Assembly (NCBI GenBank): GCA_029721435.1
Contig: CM056576.1
Location: 122,687,166-122,751,165, forward strand
Direction: 5' to 3'
DNA from: Gymnothorax reevesii
Lineage: Eukaryota; Chordata; Actinopteri; Anguilliformes; Muraenidae
Length of the DNA: 64,000 nucleotides
Positions 1 through 12,101 of this stretch are shown here, one piece after another. Below the pieces are notes generated by a model, which saw only the letters and a program-made list of their open reading frames with translations, did not search any database and had not been told where the DNA came from. A program made the position numbers and the translations under genes. Position 1 is the stretch's first letter, and each line of letters begins with the position of its first letter.

Positions 1-89
1 TCTTTCCAATTTTCAGCTCACCAGCGGCCACAGGTATAGGTGAAATATAGATTAGTCCCACAGGGCACAGCAATTGCTGCGTTGATCTA

Positions 90-830
90 CAGTGTTGGCA
101 CCCCTGACTGGCAGTGAATTCATAAATGACACAAAAATACATAAATAAGTAATATGATTGTAGACAAATAGAATCCAGCATGTGTGAAATAATTAATGTT
201 TCAATTGAAACAACCAAAATCATAACAATCATTTAATAAAAAATTAATTTCAACAATTAATTTTCAAATCTTGGTTTCATAATAATCGGCACCCTTCATT
301 TAGTACTTAGTGCAACCACCTCTGGCAAGGATAAAAGCATGGAGTCTTTTTCTGTGATTTTTGACAATGTTAAGGCACAAATTTTGGGGGCGGGGGGGGT
401 TACAGACCATTCCTCTAAGCAGATTCTTTCCAGATCTTTTACAGTCCTTTATCAGCCAAAATATTCTGACAATTGGTGGAATTCATTGTGCTGTTAATCT
501 TAACCAGTGCCCCATGGACCTCCTGAATTAATAAAGCCCGACTGACTCACCAACATATTTCACCGTAGGTATGAGGTGCTTCTCCTTGTTTGCATCTCTG
601 TTTCAACACCAAACATGCAGGTGCCGTGTCTAACCGGAACGTGCAAATTTGTCGACATTTGGCCAAAGCACCTTGTTCCAGTCATAATTTAAATGACGTT
701 TGACAAACTTCAACCACTTGCTTGTGTGTCTTCTGGTCAGAAAAGACTTTCTTCTGCCAACCCAAAGAGCCTGAGGCTGCAGAGATGGTGCCTGATGGGT
801 AATTTTGTTACGTAACGTTTTGTGCATAAT
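90..830 (-). mobile_element. Decayed Tc1-type transposon, one terminus kept
   Basis: Next to a TA (88-89), the segment begins cagtgttggcacccctg, a typical Tc1/mariner terminus. It carries transposase relics on the minus strand. The opposite terminus was not found, so the element is truncated or decayed beyond about 830. Confidence 0.7.
300..827 (-). pseudogene. Tc1-like transposase relic
   Basis: Minus-strand pieces resemble Tc1 transposase. The first, at 827-630, reads RRKSFLTRRHTSKWLKFVKR and then NYDWNKVLW, which precedes the first catalytic aspartate in this family. Here the usual (T/S)DES motif reads PNVD, so that residue is lost. After stops, a PTVK block appears near 570. The C-terminal ending ARGGCTKY with stop at 300-302 matches the usual ARGGxTKY tail. 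The middle, holding the second Asp and the Glu, is mostly missing. Tc1 transposases cut and paste DNA at TA sites. This copy is dead. Confidence 0.7.
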
Positions 831-3138
831 GTGGCTTTAACATTTAACTTTTCATTTTACATTCTGCCTTGTTTTTGTCTACCTCTTACACTTGACGAAA
901 AAGATTGCAGCCATTTTTATCTGTGCAGTTTTTTTTGTGCATTCTGGTTGTATGTTAGTCGTTGTGGCAGTGCAACATGCCGTTTACATTTGGCCTCAGC
1001 AAGTTTTAATCACATACTCTTAGCTTGCTAACATGTATTTCTTTTCTCAGAAATCCAGCTACTCATCAGAAAATTCATTGCAACACTGTGAACAACATGA
1101 ATTGTACATGTTCGTGTTTGTCCCTCACTTGGTGGCGTAATTTTGTGTTATCTATAATGTTAGCATCGTACATTTGTGCTTTAACACATTTGTAAGAGTG
1201 CTAGAACATAACAACTGTATCAGCACCTGATACTGATATCTGTTTCGATATCAGTGCATCCGTTCATGTTAGCTCTGTTGAGTGATCGTGAACCCTTTGA
1301 AGTGTACCAAAGGAGTACAGTTACATGGATATGGCACTAAGAGATCTCCCTGTCAGATTCTCCGCAGTGAGACCTGTTGGGCACATTCTCCTGCAGAACT
1401 TTTATGGATATTCCTTAAATCCAAACCTGAGCAATCCCATCACCCACATATTCCCTTCACCTGCCTAAATAATTGCCATGAACTCCTCTGCCAGGTGGCC
1501 TCCAGCTAGTTCGTCCCTTCCTCCATCGGTCGTCACGCCAGCTGCCTTTTATTGCCCTGTGATTCCGCCTCCTGTAATTTGTGGAGCCTTGCTACAGTGT
1601 CTTTCCTTCTGTGTTATACGATCGTTTGAACTGTCGCAACCCCCACACTTTTTATGTGCTGTGGAAATATCCCAAGTGAAGAAGTGATAGGCTTTGGTGA
1701 AATCAGACAAATCCAACTTAAAGTATGTATTAAAAATTGATCTCAAATGCGTCATTCTGGAAACACAACTGCGCATGTTCAAAAAGGAAATTTCTGCAGC
1801 AGCGTTCGACCATTAGCCCTGACCACAGATCCATTATACTGCATTTTGATTACTTTGAACCATAGGTTTGGTAGAAGAATCTGTTTGAGACAGTGGAAGC
1901 ATTGCTGAATGTGTTTTGGGATTAAAGTTCTGAGAACTTGTCATTGTCATTTTGGTCACGTCAGATCAGTGGACTGTTGAATGACTTAAATAAGATTAAA
2001 GACTCCAGGACTGAGATAGTTGCTTCCATTGCATACTGTAAAACACTTCTTTACTCAAGGTGGACTGTTACTTTTAATTTATGTAAATGCTTGAATGTGC
2101 TTGAATCAGTTCTCATTTCCTCAAGAGATTTGTTCCCTGGTTATTTTACTTTATAAATCTGAATGGCGTTCGTTCATAATTAGCTTGCAGTGGTGCTTTC
2201 GTGGTTTTGCACAAATACCAGCTGGTGTGGAAATGATGTTAGCCAGCTCTGGCGCTATTGCTTATCATGGTGTTTCTGGATAAATTAATCGAATGTTGTG
2301 TTAGGGCAGATAAACGCTGCATGACAGTGATGTTGTAAACTGATTATCCCTGGTCCAAAAGTGTAAACCGAAATATATTGCTTGACTCGAGTTCTGATTC
2401 TCATATGGATAATGCTCTTTGGAGCACCACTATTAGACTGTCAACTAAGCACGAGGCTGAAAGCTCCTATTATTCTTATTCTCATGCGGTAAATTCTCGC
2501 TTTTTAGCTCCTCGTGAAGCAATCTTATCCCAGGATCTGGGTTTCCAAGTGTTCTCAGAAATACCCAAAAGCCTGTGCTGTCTGCTGCATCATTCTTTAT
2601 AGGACTATGACCTCATTACGCCTTCCTCTCTAATCCCCTCCAGTGGGCACGCAGTCTCCTCTTCAGTATGGTGTCAGCTTGTTAACTCTTTCCCAACTGG
2701 CCTATGTGAGGATATAACAGCTGAGGAAGAACACTGCCACGCAAAAGAATTCATTAACATATTTTATCTGCGAGCTGCTTTGGATGTTGGCTGTTCATCT
2801 TCAGATGACATGTCACTCCATTCCAAATAACCTCCACTAGAAACAGTAAACTCTTATGGACTACTATTTGGGCCCAACTCAACTCTTCCTCTGGATCCAT
2901 TGCCGATACCATTTCAGCGTCACTTTTCGTAGTTTTGGATCAATGTTTCCAGCGTGATGATTAGGGAAAACGAGATGGGTCTCAATGCATACACAACATT
3001 CACCATATTCGAGTGATCGTGAGCAAAGGATCTTTTTAGAAAACGAGTTTCAAGGACCCAAACTATTCTGACAATAGCCATGTTTGGGTATCATTGCAAA
3101 AAGGAGAGTCTGGCTTTCTTTTGATGTATAACCTAAAG
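831..3138. other. Intronic DNA, nothing recognised
   Basis: Only short chance open frames (under 80 codons) and no clear repeat termini were seen. It is taken as unique intron sequence. Confidence 0.4.
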
Positions 3139-3341
3139 TAGGGGTGTCCAGTCTTATCCACAAAGGGCCGGTGTGGGTGCAGGTTTTTATTCTATTCCAG
3201 TGGCATAACAACTGAATCATCTAATTAACTAATCATGGGATCAATCAAGACCTTGATAAGTAAAATCAGGTGTATTAGTGCTGGGCTGTTTGGGAAATCA
3301 ACACCCACACCGGCCCTTTGCGGATAAGAGTGGACACCTAT
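3139..3341. mobile_element. Foldback MITE with about 40-bp inverted ends
   Basis: The left end (taggggtgtccagtcttatc, then a GGGCCGGTGTGGGTG block) is mirrored by the right end (CACCCACACCGGCCC block, then gtggacaccta). The two arms of about 40 bp differ at only a few bases, and the 203-bp unit has no coding potential. Near-identical flanking words (acctaaag / acctacag) suggest an 8-bp target duplication, which would fit the hAT superfamily. Confidence 0.7.
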
Positions 3342-6319
3342 GACCTACAGTAATCCGTAATACGGAAGAAATACAACAATAGAGGCTACTTCGACAGCCT
3401 TTCTCACTGGTCATATCTTACTGGTATTTGGCAGTGCCGTCAGGAAAGAATTGAGGTATTTTGTGGACCCCTGTTTTGGAAAGGAAAAAATATCAGATGT
3501 AACATTGTTTGAATGAATGCCTCAATGGACACTGTCAGGTATTTCTGATGAAAAAGTGTTCTGTGTAGAAAGTGAACTACCTTTGTTTGACTGTGTAGAC
3601 TTCAGTGCTGTTGTACAATAAAACAAATTGACTTTGGCTAAGACGTCTCAAAAGTCGAGGGAAAGGAAGATGGGCAAACTGAGTTCACTATTTTTGAGGG
3701 CTTCTCCTTGCAAGGCAGAACTTGGGCACCCCTGAGTTGTAAGAGCAAGTGCGAATGTTTCAGCTTGTGAGTGGGATCGTCTCAAATCTCATCTCTCTCA
3801 TCCAATTTTCCCATCAACCAAATTTTCAGACAAGCTTCAAATTTGGTCTTCTTTATCCTGCATTGGTACTAAAGGTGCTCCCTGCAAGTAGCCTCCAGAT
3901 CTCCTTTGGGCTCGAAGTAAATAGAGCTGTGCAGTAAGTCTGAGAACAGGGCCCTCTGCCCCTCAGCCGTGCACGTCTCTCGGGAGAGCATGTAAGGCGC
4001 GGGCCTAAGGGCCTTGTGGTCTTACGTAGACTATACAGCCTTGTCTCCCTGAGATCACTGGAGATTTCTAGGCCAGATTGGATAACAAGACTAGTTTCCC
4101 TCCCCCAAGCAAAGCCCTTTGTCCTACCTTTAGGATTAGAGGTTGGGGCTGTATAAGCCATAAGCACTGTGGTCATGCTGTCACTGCTGGTATGCGGTCT
4201 TTATCACGGCCTGCCTATGCCTGACTCAGCAAGTGTTGTCCTATCATTGCTTCCCTTGGGAATCCCATTTTCCCACGGTGCCCTGCTATTGGTATTAACA
4301 TCAAACCAGGGTAATTTATTGCGTGACTGGCCGGAGCAGTGTAATTCTTTAGCCAGCAAATTTTATTGGGGATACATCTGCTAAGGCTTTTGACCTCCCG
4401 CTCTGGCCTGACGCACAATGTGCTAGAAGATCGATTTGGTAAACTTAGGACCAAGATTCCTAGCCAGGCAAGTAGTTTTATTGTGAATATTGCTGCAGGA
4501 GTCACAATCAGCTTTCATAGCGGGTTATTCTACAAATCTGCGTCTTGCAAAAACAGCTAGTTTCACAAATTCATATTGCTTAACTTTGGTGAAAAACCTT
4601 GGAATTTTTGGGTGAAAGAAATGTCAGATAGTTGGAAATAACCCTTGAAAGAATAACAATTGCCTTTGAAAAGAGGTTTAAAAAAGTGTCTTTTGTGTTG
4701 GGAATTTACCAGTGCCAATCCAATGCCTCTGAGTGTTGGACAGATGGTGAGGTGAAGTAGTCATTTATAGCTATATGCGTCCCAGCTCTCTCTCTCTCTC
4801 TCTCTCTTTTTTAAAAGCTTTGATTCAATCAATCTGCGGGGTCTAGAGTCATATGGTGGGGGATTTAAGGTCATTCTGAAAGAGAAATCCGGAGACTGAT
4901 ATCACTGAATAAAAGAACTGCTGTTGTTCAATTGAGTTCTCAATTTCAGGGAAATGCACTAGCTGAGATCATCTGAGGACAGGTTGGAAAGTTTTTTTAA
5001 AGCTACTTGTCGAACTTCAAACTCTCATACTATAAGCAGATGGTATTTTACATGGTATGTATATTGAGTTGCTGTTAAAATTATTGCATTTGAAGTTAGT
5101 CCATATTACGGGCAACAATATACAGAATCTGCCTCTGGAGTGAAGGACTGGTGAAGCCACACAGGAGTATGAAGGCCTGGAGCCTCTATGTATTTTGAAA
5201 ACACATATTTCACGTCGCTCATACTTCCTTTATGGTTATGACATGTTTACTGGAGTGTATGAGGATGGGCAAAATTATGCTTTGTGGGAGGGGAGGATAA
5301 AAAACAGAATGCTGATTAGCTCCCGCGTCGGACGGAATTTCTATGGACGCTCACATTTTACACGGCCATTATAAGAGTTTAGTTGTTTTCTTGATCATGT
5401 CCCTGATGGGACACAGACTTTTTACACCTCACCAGTGGCATGTGTGCTGCATGAACAATACTATTACTTGTATAAGAAAAACAAAAGTAGTTTATTAGGT
5501 GCTCTATAAATTGGGGAGAATTTCGTATTTACTCTCTTTAGTACATTGTGGCTCAATATACTGCTGCACAGCGTTTCGTCAGCCCCTCGTAGCGCTCCGC
5601 TAGCTGAGTAGCGCAAGGGCTCCAGGATGCTGCTCTGATCGTTTTACAGCTTCAGAGAGCTGAGCGCTATTACTCATCTCGCTGGTACGGGATCTGTGTG
5701 TGATGCCATGATTATGCCCGTTTGAATCTGTGTATTTGAATCTGAAGAAACCCTCATAGAAATGAAGCGCTGCAGTCTTGGGTAAGCCATACCGTTTTCT
5801 CGATACTGAATATGACGGCTCATTTAAATTATTTATTTGGGCTATTAACTAATGACTGAACCATTTTTTCCCCATTATAATTATATCCCGCTTGATAAGA
5901 GGAAATGCAAACTGTTGACTTTGCAGAATGTTTATGAAAAGGCAACACATTGCCAGTGGTTATATTAAAGAGGTGACATCCCTGTGCTGTTATACTGAAA
6001 TTCTGGAATCGGAATTCTGCTGTTCTCCGCCTTTCCATCAGAGGCCTGTAATTGGCCAGTAAAATGGAAATATTATGACGTGTTTTCTTTGTAATGTCTC
6101 TCACTCAGGGCGGTCTCATGTCATTTTGTATAACAAAGAGGGGCATCATAAAAGGCAGGGAATGGAAGACAGTAGCTCCCCACTATTGCTAGGAGATTTC
6201 TGGATAAGTCTGAATCAATCTTCAGATCGAGGCCCAGTTACTACACAAATTTTAAAAAAGTTGGCAAACAATAGAAAATACAAATGAAATCAAACATGGG
6301 AAGTTCATTTATCCTCTGC
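3342..6319. other. Intronic DNA with an unassigned GC-richer block
   Basis: Mostly featureless. A GC-richer block at 3850-4560 has two overlapping minus-strand open frames (3853-4176, 107 codons; 4215-4505, 96 codons) whose products I do not recognise. A CT microsatellite lies at 4788-4808. No exon or repeat terminus could be supported. Confidence 0.4.
4788..4808. repeat. (CT)n microsatellite
   Basis: About ten uninterrupted CT units followed by a short T run. Confidence 0.9.
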
Positions 6320-6583
6320 TACAGTCGGGTGCAAAAAATTTGGTCACCCCTGGTTTAAATGTCTTTTACAATAAATCCCCAAGTGATTGAAAGCAAACCT
6401 GAAAACCAAATGCAAAGTTCAACATGACACCTTTCTGCAAATTTAAAAGCAAGGTTTCTCTTTATTCAAATTTGTCTGAGTTTTTAAATGTTAAGAAATG
6501 AAAAAGGGTCCTGTGCAAAAGTTTGGGAACCCTTTTGGATTATTCTTTGTTCCCTTGTAAAAAGATTATTTCTAAGGCCCAGA

Positions 6584-6778
6584 CTAGTGGTGGGAATCGA
6601 AAACTGGTTCCGACTAAGAACCGCTTCCAATTGATCGATTCCATTGGAATTGTACACCTCCAATGATATTGATTCTTCTTCACGATTCTTTCATTTCCCA
6701 GCACGACATCACGTCGCGTCCAAGCGGCAACCTGCAGGGCTGAAAAGTGAAGCAAATATGGATTAATAAGGCCCAGAC
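6584..6778. mobile_element. Insertion of about 195 bp nested in the 6322-8096 Tc1
   Basis: The Tc1 leader is interrupted by sequence starting ctagtggtgggaatcgaaaa, a terminus style seen in fish hAT-like elements. The 11-bp word aaggcccagac occurs on both sides (6574-6584 and 6768-6778), consistent with a target-site duplication. No matching inverted right end is visible, so its class is uncertain. Confidence 0.5.
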
Positions 6779-6912
6779 CCAAGTGATTTACTCGTTAGTG
6801 CTTCAATGAGTCAGGTGAATATAATTCCAGGGTTGAAATATATATTCTGAAGTAACTCCATGTCTTCTAAAGTATCCAACTGTGGTGGCTGTTGTGTCAG
6901 GTGTTAAAAACC

Positions 6913-7859
6913 ATGTGTTCCTCTAAACAGTTGTCCAAAGATGTCGAAATCAAGATAATTCACTTCCACCAACAAGGAGAGGGCTACAAAAAACTCAAAC
7001 TACTATTTTCCACTGTGAGAAACATCATAAGAAAATGGAAAATAAATGGAACAACTGAAGTCAAAGCAAGATCTGGAAGATCAAGAAAAATTTCAGATAG
7101 AATGGCCCGAGATCTGGTGAGAAATGCTTAGAAGAACCCACACATCACTGCAAAAGAGCTGCAAAAAGATAAGCAGACACAGGTCTAGTTGTTCACAGGA
7201 CTACAATACAGCCTACCTGAAACAACAAAGACCTACATGGCAGAGTTGCAAGAAAGAAGCTTTTCCTATGGCCTCAACACGAAATTTAGCGTCTGAAGTA
7301 TGCAAAAGAAAACCTTGAGAAACCTCAAGCCTTTTGGAACAATGTGCTTTGGACTGACAAAACCAAAATGTAACTTTTTGGCCATAACCAAAGAAGGTAT
7401 GTTTGGAGAAAAAAGGGTGAAGCATTTGTAGAGAAGAGCACGTTGCCAACTGTTAAGCATGGAGGTGGATCCATTATGCTTTGGAGTTATGTAGCAGTTG
7501 GCGGCACAGGCGATATTGTGCTGATGGAGGGAAGAATGGATTCCACCAAATGTCAAGACATTCTAGGGGCTAATGTTCAAAGCTCAGTTCAGCAATTGAA
7601 GTTGACAAGACGTTGGGTACTCCAGCAAGCCAATGACCTGAAGCATACCTCAAAATCCAGCATGAAGTATCTGCAGAAAAGACAGATGAAGGCTTTGGAA
7701 TGGCCATCACAGTTCCCAGACTTGAATATTGTTGAACATCTGAGGAGAGCCCTCAAACATGCCGCGCATCCACGAAGGCCTAAGAATATTTCTGAGCTAG
7801 AGGTGTACTGTCAGGAAGAATGGGGAGAAATTGAAAGACAAGAATTGAAAGACCCTTAG
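6913..7859 (+). pseudogene. Tc1-like transposase, multiply broken
   Basis: The frame opens with an N-terminal helix-turn-helix region (MCSSKQLSKDVEIKIIHF to about 7131, including NIIRKWK and SGRSRKISDR). Stops and frameshifts follow until 7443-7859, which is open and reads PTVKHGGGSIMLWSYVAVGG. In this last part the second catalytic Asp is replaced by Ala (QQAND where QQDND is usual), while the Glu of PDLNIVEHL sits at the normal 34-residue spacing. The first Asp block near 7350 is out of frame. The enzyme cannot be functional. It would have mobilised the surrounding element. Confidence 0.8.
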
Positions 7860-8179
7860 CTGGCGACAGGAAACATTTGCAAGCTGCCTGAGGAGGAGTT
7901 ACAAAGTACGAGCTGACAGGGTTCCCAAACTTATGCACAAGGCTTTTTTCCTTGTTTTATTATTTTGAAACTGTAAAAAGTTAAAAATAAACTTTGTCTG
8001 TTTGTTATTTAACTTTGTAGGTTTGCTTTCAATCACTTTGAGATTAATTGTAACAGACATTTAAACCAGGGGTGCCCAAATTTTTGCACCCCACTGTATA
8101 TTGAAAAGAGGGCAGCAGCACTTTATTTGTTATACTTTGAATTTAATTGGTTATTTGAGATATAGAATGGGATGACTAC

Positions 8180-8931
8180 TACAAGTCTGGAAAATTTAGC
8201 ACAGTTGACTGACTTTGCATCGCAAAGAATTTTGGGCACTGAAGACAACAGTCCGTTGAGTAGAATATTCTGGTGAGCAATTGTTCAGCGTCTATATTGC
8301 CATATATTTCACTCCTGCTGGTAGGCCAGTGTAGCGCCCACACTCTACTTATGCAGCCATACCCTTGTAAGTATTGCAGAATGTGGTTTGATGTTTTCTT
8401 GCTGGAAAATGCAGGAATGTCCCTGATGTCTAGATAGCAGGATAACATGGTCCATAATTGGTTCAACATATCTTTCTGCATTAATGGTGCCCTGGTAAAT
8501 AAGGAGGTCACCCATGCTAATTGCAACGACACACCCACATATCATGATAGGCACTGGCTTTGTACCAGGTGCTGATGACAGCTTGTATTGTCCTGTTCAT
8601 TTGTTTTAAAGAATACAGTTGCTGTTTTTTCATTAAACCACTTGAAATGTTGACAGGTGCAAACACTAAGCATGGTTCCACCAAGCTACTGCTCTTCTTA
8701 GATGACACCAAGCCCAGAGAAGTCCATGGCGCTTTTGGACATTGTTGATGGATGACTTTGGCCTTCTATAGTAAAAGTTTTACTTACATCTGTGGGTGCT
8801 GCGGAAAATGATGTTGACTGACAAAGGTTTAACACAGCATTTCTGAGCCCAGGTTGTGATATCCCTCATAGAGTCATGACTGTTATGAGGACAATACCGT
8901 CTGAGGGAACGGAGATCACACTCATTTGATG
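8180..8931 (-). pseudogene. Tc1-like transposase relic (3' portion)
   Basis: On the minus strand, frame-shifted blocks match Tc1 transposase: RSLRRYC near 8900, an MIxGCV block and GTINAERYVEPIMDHVIL from 8554, then CIFQQENIKPHSA, where the usual QQDN has become QQEN (second Asp to Glu). The 3' end is badly decayed. The relic is separated from its own 5' leader (9380-9770) by the LINE insertion at 8932-9371. Confidence 0.65.
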
Positions 8932-9371
8932 GACAGCCTTGCCCTTTACTCACAGACATTTGACATTTGTCTTAGGAAAAGGAGACCAAGGGGTGATTTG
9001 ATTGAGGTCTTTAAATATGTTAAAGGGATTAACAAAGTGAATTATGTAGGATTCCTTCGACCAAGTGTTGTGAGTAGAACTCGGGGTCACAAATGGAAGT
9101 TGACCAAAGGTAAATTTAGCACTGATATTCGGAAATATTTCTTCACCCAAAGAGTAATTTCAATGTGGAATAGCTTGCCTGACCATATTGTTATGGCAGA
9201 GACCTTGGGGGTTTTCAAGAGCAGGCTTGAGTTAAAGCTAGATAACATTTTTATTGAGTATCTGAAGGGATATATTCACAATAGTATAAAGAAACTGGCG
9301 AGCGTAGTTGGGCTGAACGGCCAGTTCTCACTATTCACGTTACGATATGTTACTTTACGTTATGTTATGTT
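8932..9371 (+). mobile_element. 5'-truncated CR1/Rex1-type LINE fragment with target duplication
   Basis: An open frame (to about 9400) encodes the C-terminal region of a non-LTR reverse transcriptase. It has RGDLIEVFKYVKGINKVNY, then RGHKWKLTKGKFSTDIRKYF, then FFTQRVISMWNSLPD and GVFKSRLELKLDN, the conserved block after the RT domain in CR1/Rex1-like LINEs. The short 3' UTR ends in a degenerate ttacgttatgtta tandem tail, typical of these elements. The word atttgatg flanks the fragment (8924-8931 and 9372-9379) as a target-site duplication. Heavy 5' truncation is usual for LINE copies. A close copy lies in opposite orientation at 29838-30145. Confidence 0.75.
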
Positions 9372-9379
9372 ATTTGATG

Positions 9380-9770
9380 AGATTCCTTCCATCTCATAAT
9401 TATATTACGCACTGTAGAGGGTGAAATGACCAAAATGCCTCTTGTTTTCTTAGGAGTATGTCATTTTTTTAAGTGACATAAAGTGGGTCTGTTTTACATC
9501 ATCTTATTATTGAAACTTGTCACATCATCATTATTGGTCACATCATCAATTTTTTTGCTGACATTTTGTATTGAAGATGATAGAGGGTCAAACCACTGCA
9601 CAAAGCCTTCTCCAGCACATTCAAAATACTTTCAACTGGTTAAGGTATAATTTCAGGTGTGAAAATGATTCCTCGAGTTTGCTGTGCCGCTCTTTCCAAG
9701 AAACCGTGAGCAATATTATCCTTCTGCTTAGACTGCTTGTTCACAGTAGATGCAAAAAGTAAAGCGTTTG
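9380..9770 (-). mobile_element. Probable 5' leader of the Tc1 relic split by the LINE
   Basis: The minus strand reads as an untranslated leader type seen in fish Tc1 elements and lies on the far side of the LINE from the transposase relic at 8180-8931. The assignment rests on position and general resemblance. No intact terminus was seen. Confidence 0.35.
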
Positions 9771-9776
9771 ATTGTA

Positions 9777-11366
9777 CAACCCCAATTGCGAAATAGTTTG
9801 GACAAAGTGTAATTTGTGAACAAATTCAAAACGCAATGACTTTCAAATCACACCAGCCAGTATTTTATTCACAGTAGAATAGAGATAACATAGCAAATGT
9901 GGAAACTGAGAAATTTTACTATTTTATCCACAAAATGAGCCCATTTCAAATTTTATTGCTGCTACAGGTCTCAAAAAAGTTGGGACAGGGACCTGTTGAT
10001 CATGGTGTAGCATCCCCTTTTCTTTTTAGCACAGAGAGGAGGTGTCTGGGCATTGAGGAGACAAGTTTTTTAAGTTTAGCCATTGGAATTTGATCCCACT
10101 CTTGTTTAAAACAGGCTTCCAGCTGCTGGAGAGTTTTTGGTCTCCTTTGATGGACTTTTTGTTTAATTATGCGCCAAATGTTCTCAATCGGTGAAAGATC
10201 AGGACTGCAGGCAGGCCAGTTCAGCACACAAACTTTTCCACTACGAAGCCATGCTGTTGTAATAGCTGCAGTATGTGGTTTTGCATCGTCCTGCTGAAAT
10301 ACACAAGGCCTTCCCTGGATTAGACGTCATCTGGAGAGGAGTATATGTTGCTCTAAAACCTTGATAAGCCTTTCACATTCATGGTGCTTTTTAAAACATC
10401 CAAGTGTCCCACACCATATGCACTAATGCATCCCCATACCATCAGAGAAGCTGGCTTTTGAACTGAACACTGATAACAGGAGGGGTGGTCTTTCTCCTCT
10501 TTAGCCCGGAGGACATGACGACAATGATTTCCTACAAGAATGTTAAATTTGGACTCGACCACAGGACACTTTGCCACTTTGCTACAGTCCATTTTAAATG
10601 AGCCTTGGCCCACAGAACATGGCGGCGCTTCTGGATCATGCTCAACAATGGCTTCCTTTTTGCATGATAGAGTTTTAGGTGGCATCTGTGGATGGCACAG
10701 AGGACTGTGTTTACAGACAATGGTTTCTAGAGGTATTCCTGGGCCCATTTATTAATGTCAATGACAGAATCATGTCGGTGAGTGATGCAGTGGCGTCTCA
10801 GGGCCCGAAGATCATGGACATCCAGTAAAGGTCTTCGGCCTTGTCCCTTACGCACAGAGATTTTTCCAGTTTCACTGAATCTTTTGATGATGTTATGCAC
10901 TGTCAATGATGAGACCATCAAAGCCTTTAAAATTTGACATTGAGGAACATTGTTTTTAAAGTATTCCACAATTTTTTAACACAAGCCTTCACAGGTTGGA
11001 GAGCCTCTGGCCATCTTTACTTCTGAGAGACTCAACCTATACGTTTTATAGCCAATCATGTTACACACCTGATGCCAGTTAACTTAATTACTTGCTAAAT
11101 GTTCTTGTAGCTGATTCTCTTAAATATGAATTGCTTTTTCAGCCGTTTTTTGCCTGTGTCCCAACTTATTGAGACCTGTTGCAGCCAGAAAAATTGAAAT
11201 AAGCTCATTTTGTAGATAAAAATGTAAAATGTCTCAGTTTCAACATTTGAAATATTATCTATATTCTATTGTAAACAACATACTGGCTCACATGATCTGA
11301 AAGTAATTGCATTTTGATTTTATTCACAATGTACACCTCGTGCCAACTATTTCGAAATTGGGGTCG
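9777..11366 (-). mobile_element. Full-length dead Tc1-type transposon
   Basis: The 1,590-bp element has TA at both ends (9775-9776, 11367-11368). The left end caaccccaattgcgaaatag is inverted as ctatttcgaaattggggtcg. The subterminal words ttcaaatcacaccagccagt and tactggctcacatgatctga are decayed partners. It is the same family as the truncated copy at 47401-48254. The transposase is on the minus strand. Confidence 0.85.
10000..11014 (-). pseudogene. Tc1-like transposase, stops and frameshifts
   Basis: Translation would start at the ATG ending at 11014 (MARGSPTCEGLC) but meets an in-frame stop a few codons on. The next open piece (10969-10727) holds the helix-turn-helix region: VEYFKNNVPQCQILKAL, then SLTVHNIIKRFSETGKI. 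Pieces at 10720-10353 carry the region around the first Asp in shifted frames. 10227-10000 is open and contains [18 protein letters not shown] with the catalytic Glu. Compared with its sister copy at 47621-48253, the central catalytic part is more decayed. Confidence 0.8.
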
Positions 11367-11368
11367 TA

Positions 11369-12033
11369 TAACATTTAAGTCTATTTTACATATTGCCCAT
11401 ATAAAGCATGTTTACAGCTAATGATATTCTGTAGAGTCAGCAGTTAACTGCTTTCTCATTTTATTGTGGTGTGCTACATACACATATACTGTGAAATACT
11501 GGGAATTGATCCAGGTGTATTGTAGTGAGCCAATATTCCTCAGCATAGGATAATGCAGTTATTTGTGTATGACATATGGAGCCATTGTTTGAAATTGTTG
11601 GCTTGCTTTTTTGTGTAGCGGCATATGCACAGCACACTGGAACTTTTATTGCTACCGAAGGATGTATTGGCGCAATGTGGAGGTATTGAAGTTAGGACCT
11701 GCTTAGATAAATGATGTTGTTTAATCCAGCTTTTCTGCCAGATACTCAGCAGTTGCCTGCACAGTCATATTGAAGCGCGGGGATCCAATAAAATGCTTTT
11801 TCAAAGCCAGGCACACAGCTTTCACACACAAATTCTAATTACCACTCCATGTAGAAACACAATTCCCTTTGTATATACACAAAGGGATACAAATATAGTT
11901 TTGCTTTCACACATCGTTGGGATTTTAATTTTTTCACCCATTTGAGATTACCATTTGAAGAGAGTATGTGCTGGTCAACTGTGGAATTAATTTACTTACT
12001 GAACATTTTGAGGTTTTAGTTCAGCTTTGAAAG
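11369..12033. other. Intronic DNA, nothing recognised
   Basis: No open frame, terminus or repeat could be supported. Confidence 0.4.
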
Positions 12034-12050
12034 GTGTGTGAGTGCGTGTG

Positions 12051-12091
<41 letters not shown>

Positions 12092-12101
12092 GTGCGCGCA
12101 C
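12034..12101. repeat. (GT)n microsatellite with GC interruptions
   Basis: A run of GT units of about 65 bp, interrupted by occasional gc, ends gtgtgcgcgcaca. Confidence 0.9.

Larger units (their letters stand above)
6322..8096 (+). mobile_element. Tc1-type transposon, both ends present, with nested insertion
   Basis: The 1,775-bp element is flanked by TA (6320-6321 and 8097-8098). The left end cagtcgggtgcaaaaaattt is inverted at the right end (aaatttttgcaccccactg). Subterminal words such as aaatgtcttttaca and gattgaaagcaaacct also pair with the other end. A plus-strand transposase relic fills the middle. A foreign piece sits at about 6584-6778. Confidence 0.85.

Noticed and set aside
12034..12101. 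GT run as a possible regulatory Z-DNA site
   Set aside because: It is an ordinary microsatellite, and nothing around it supports a regulatory role.
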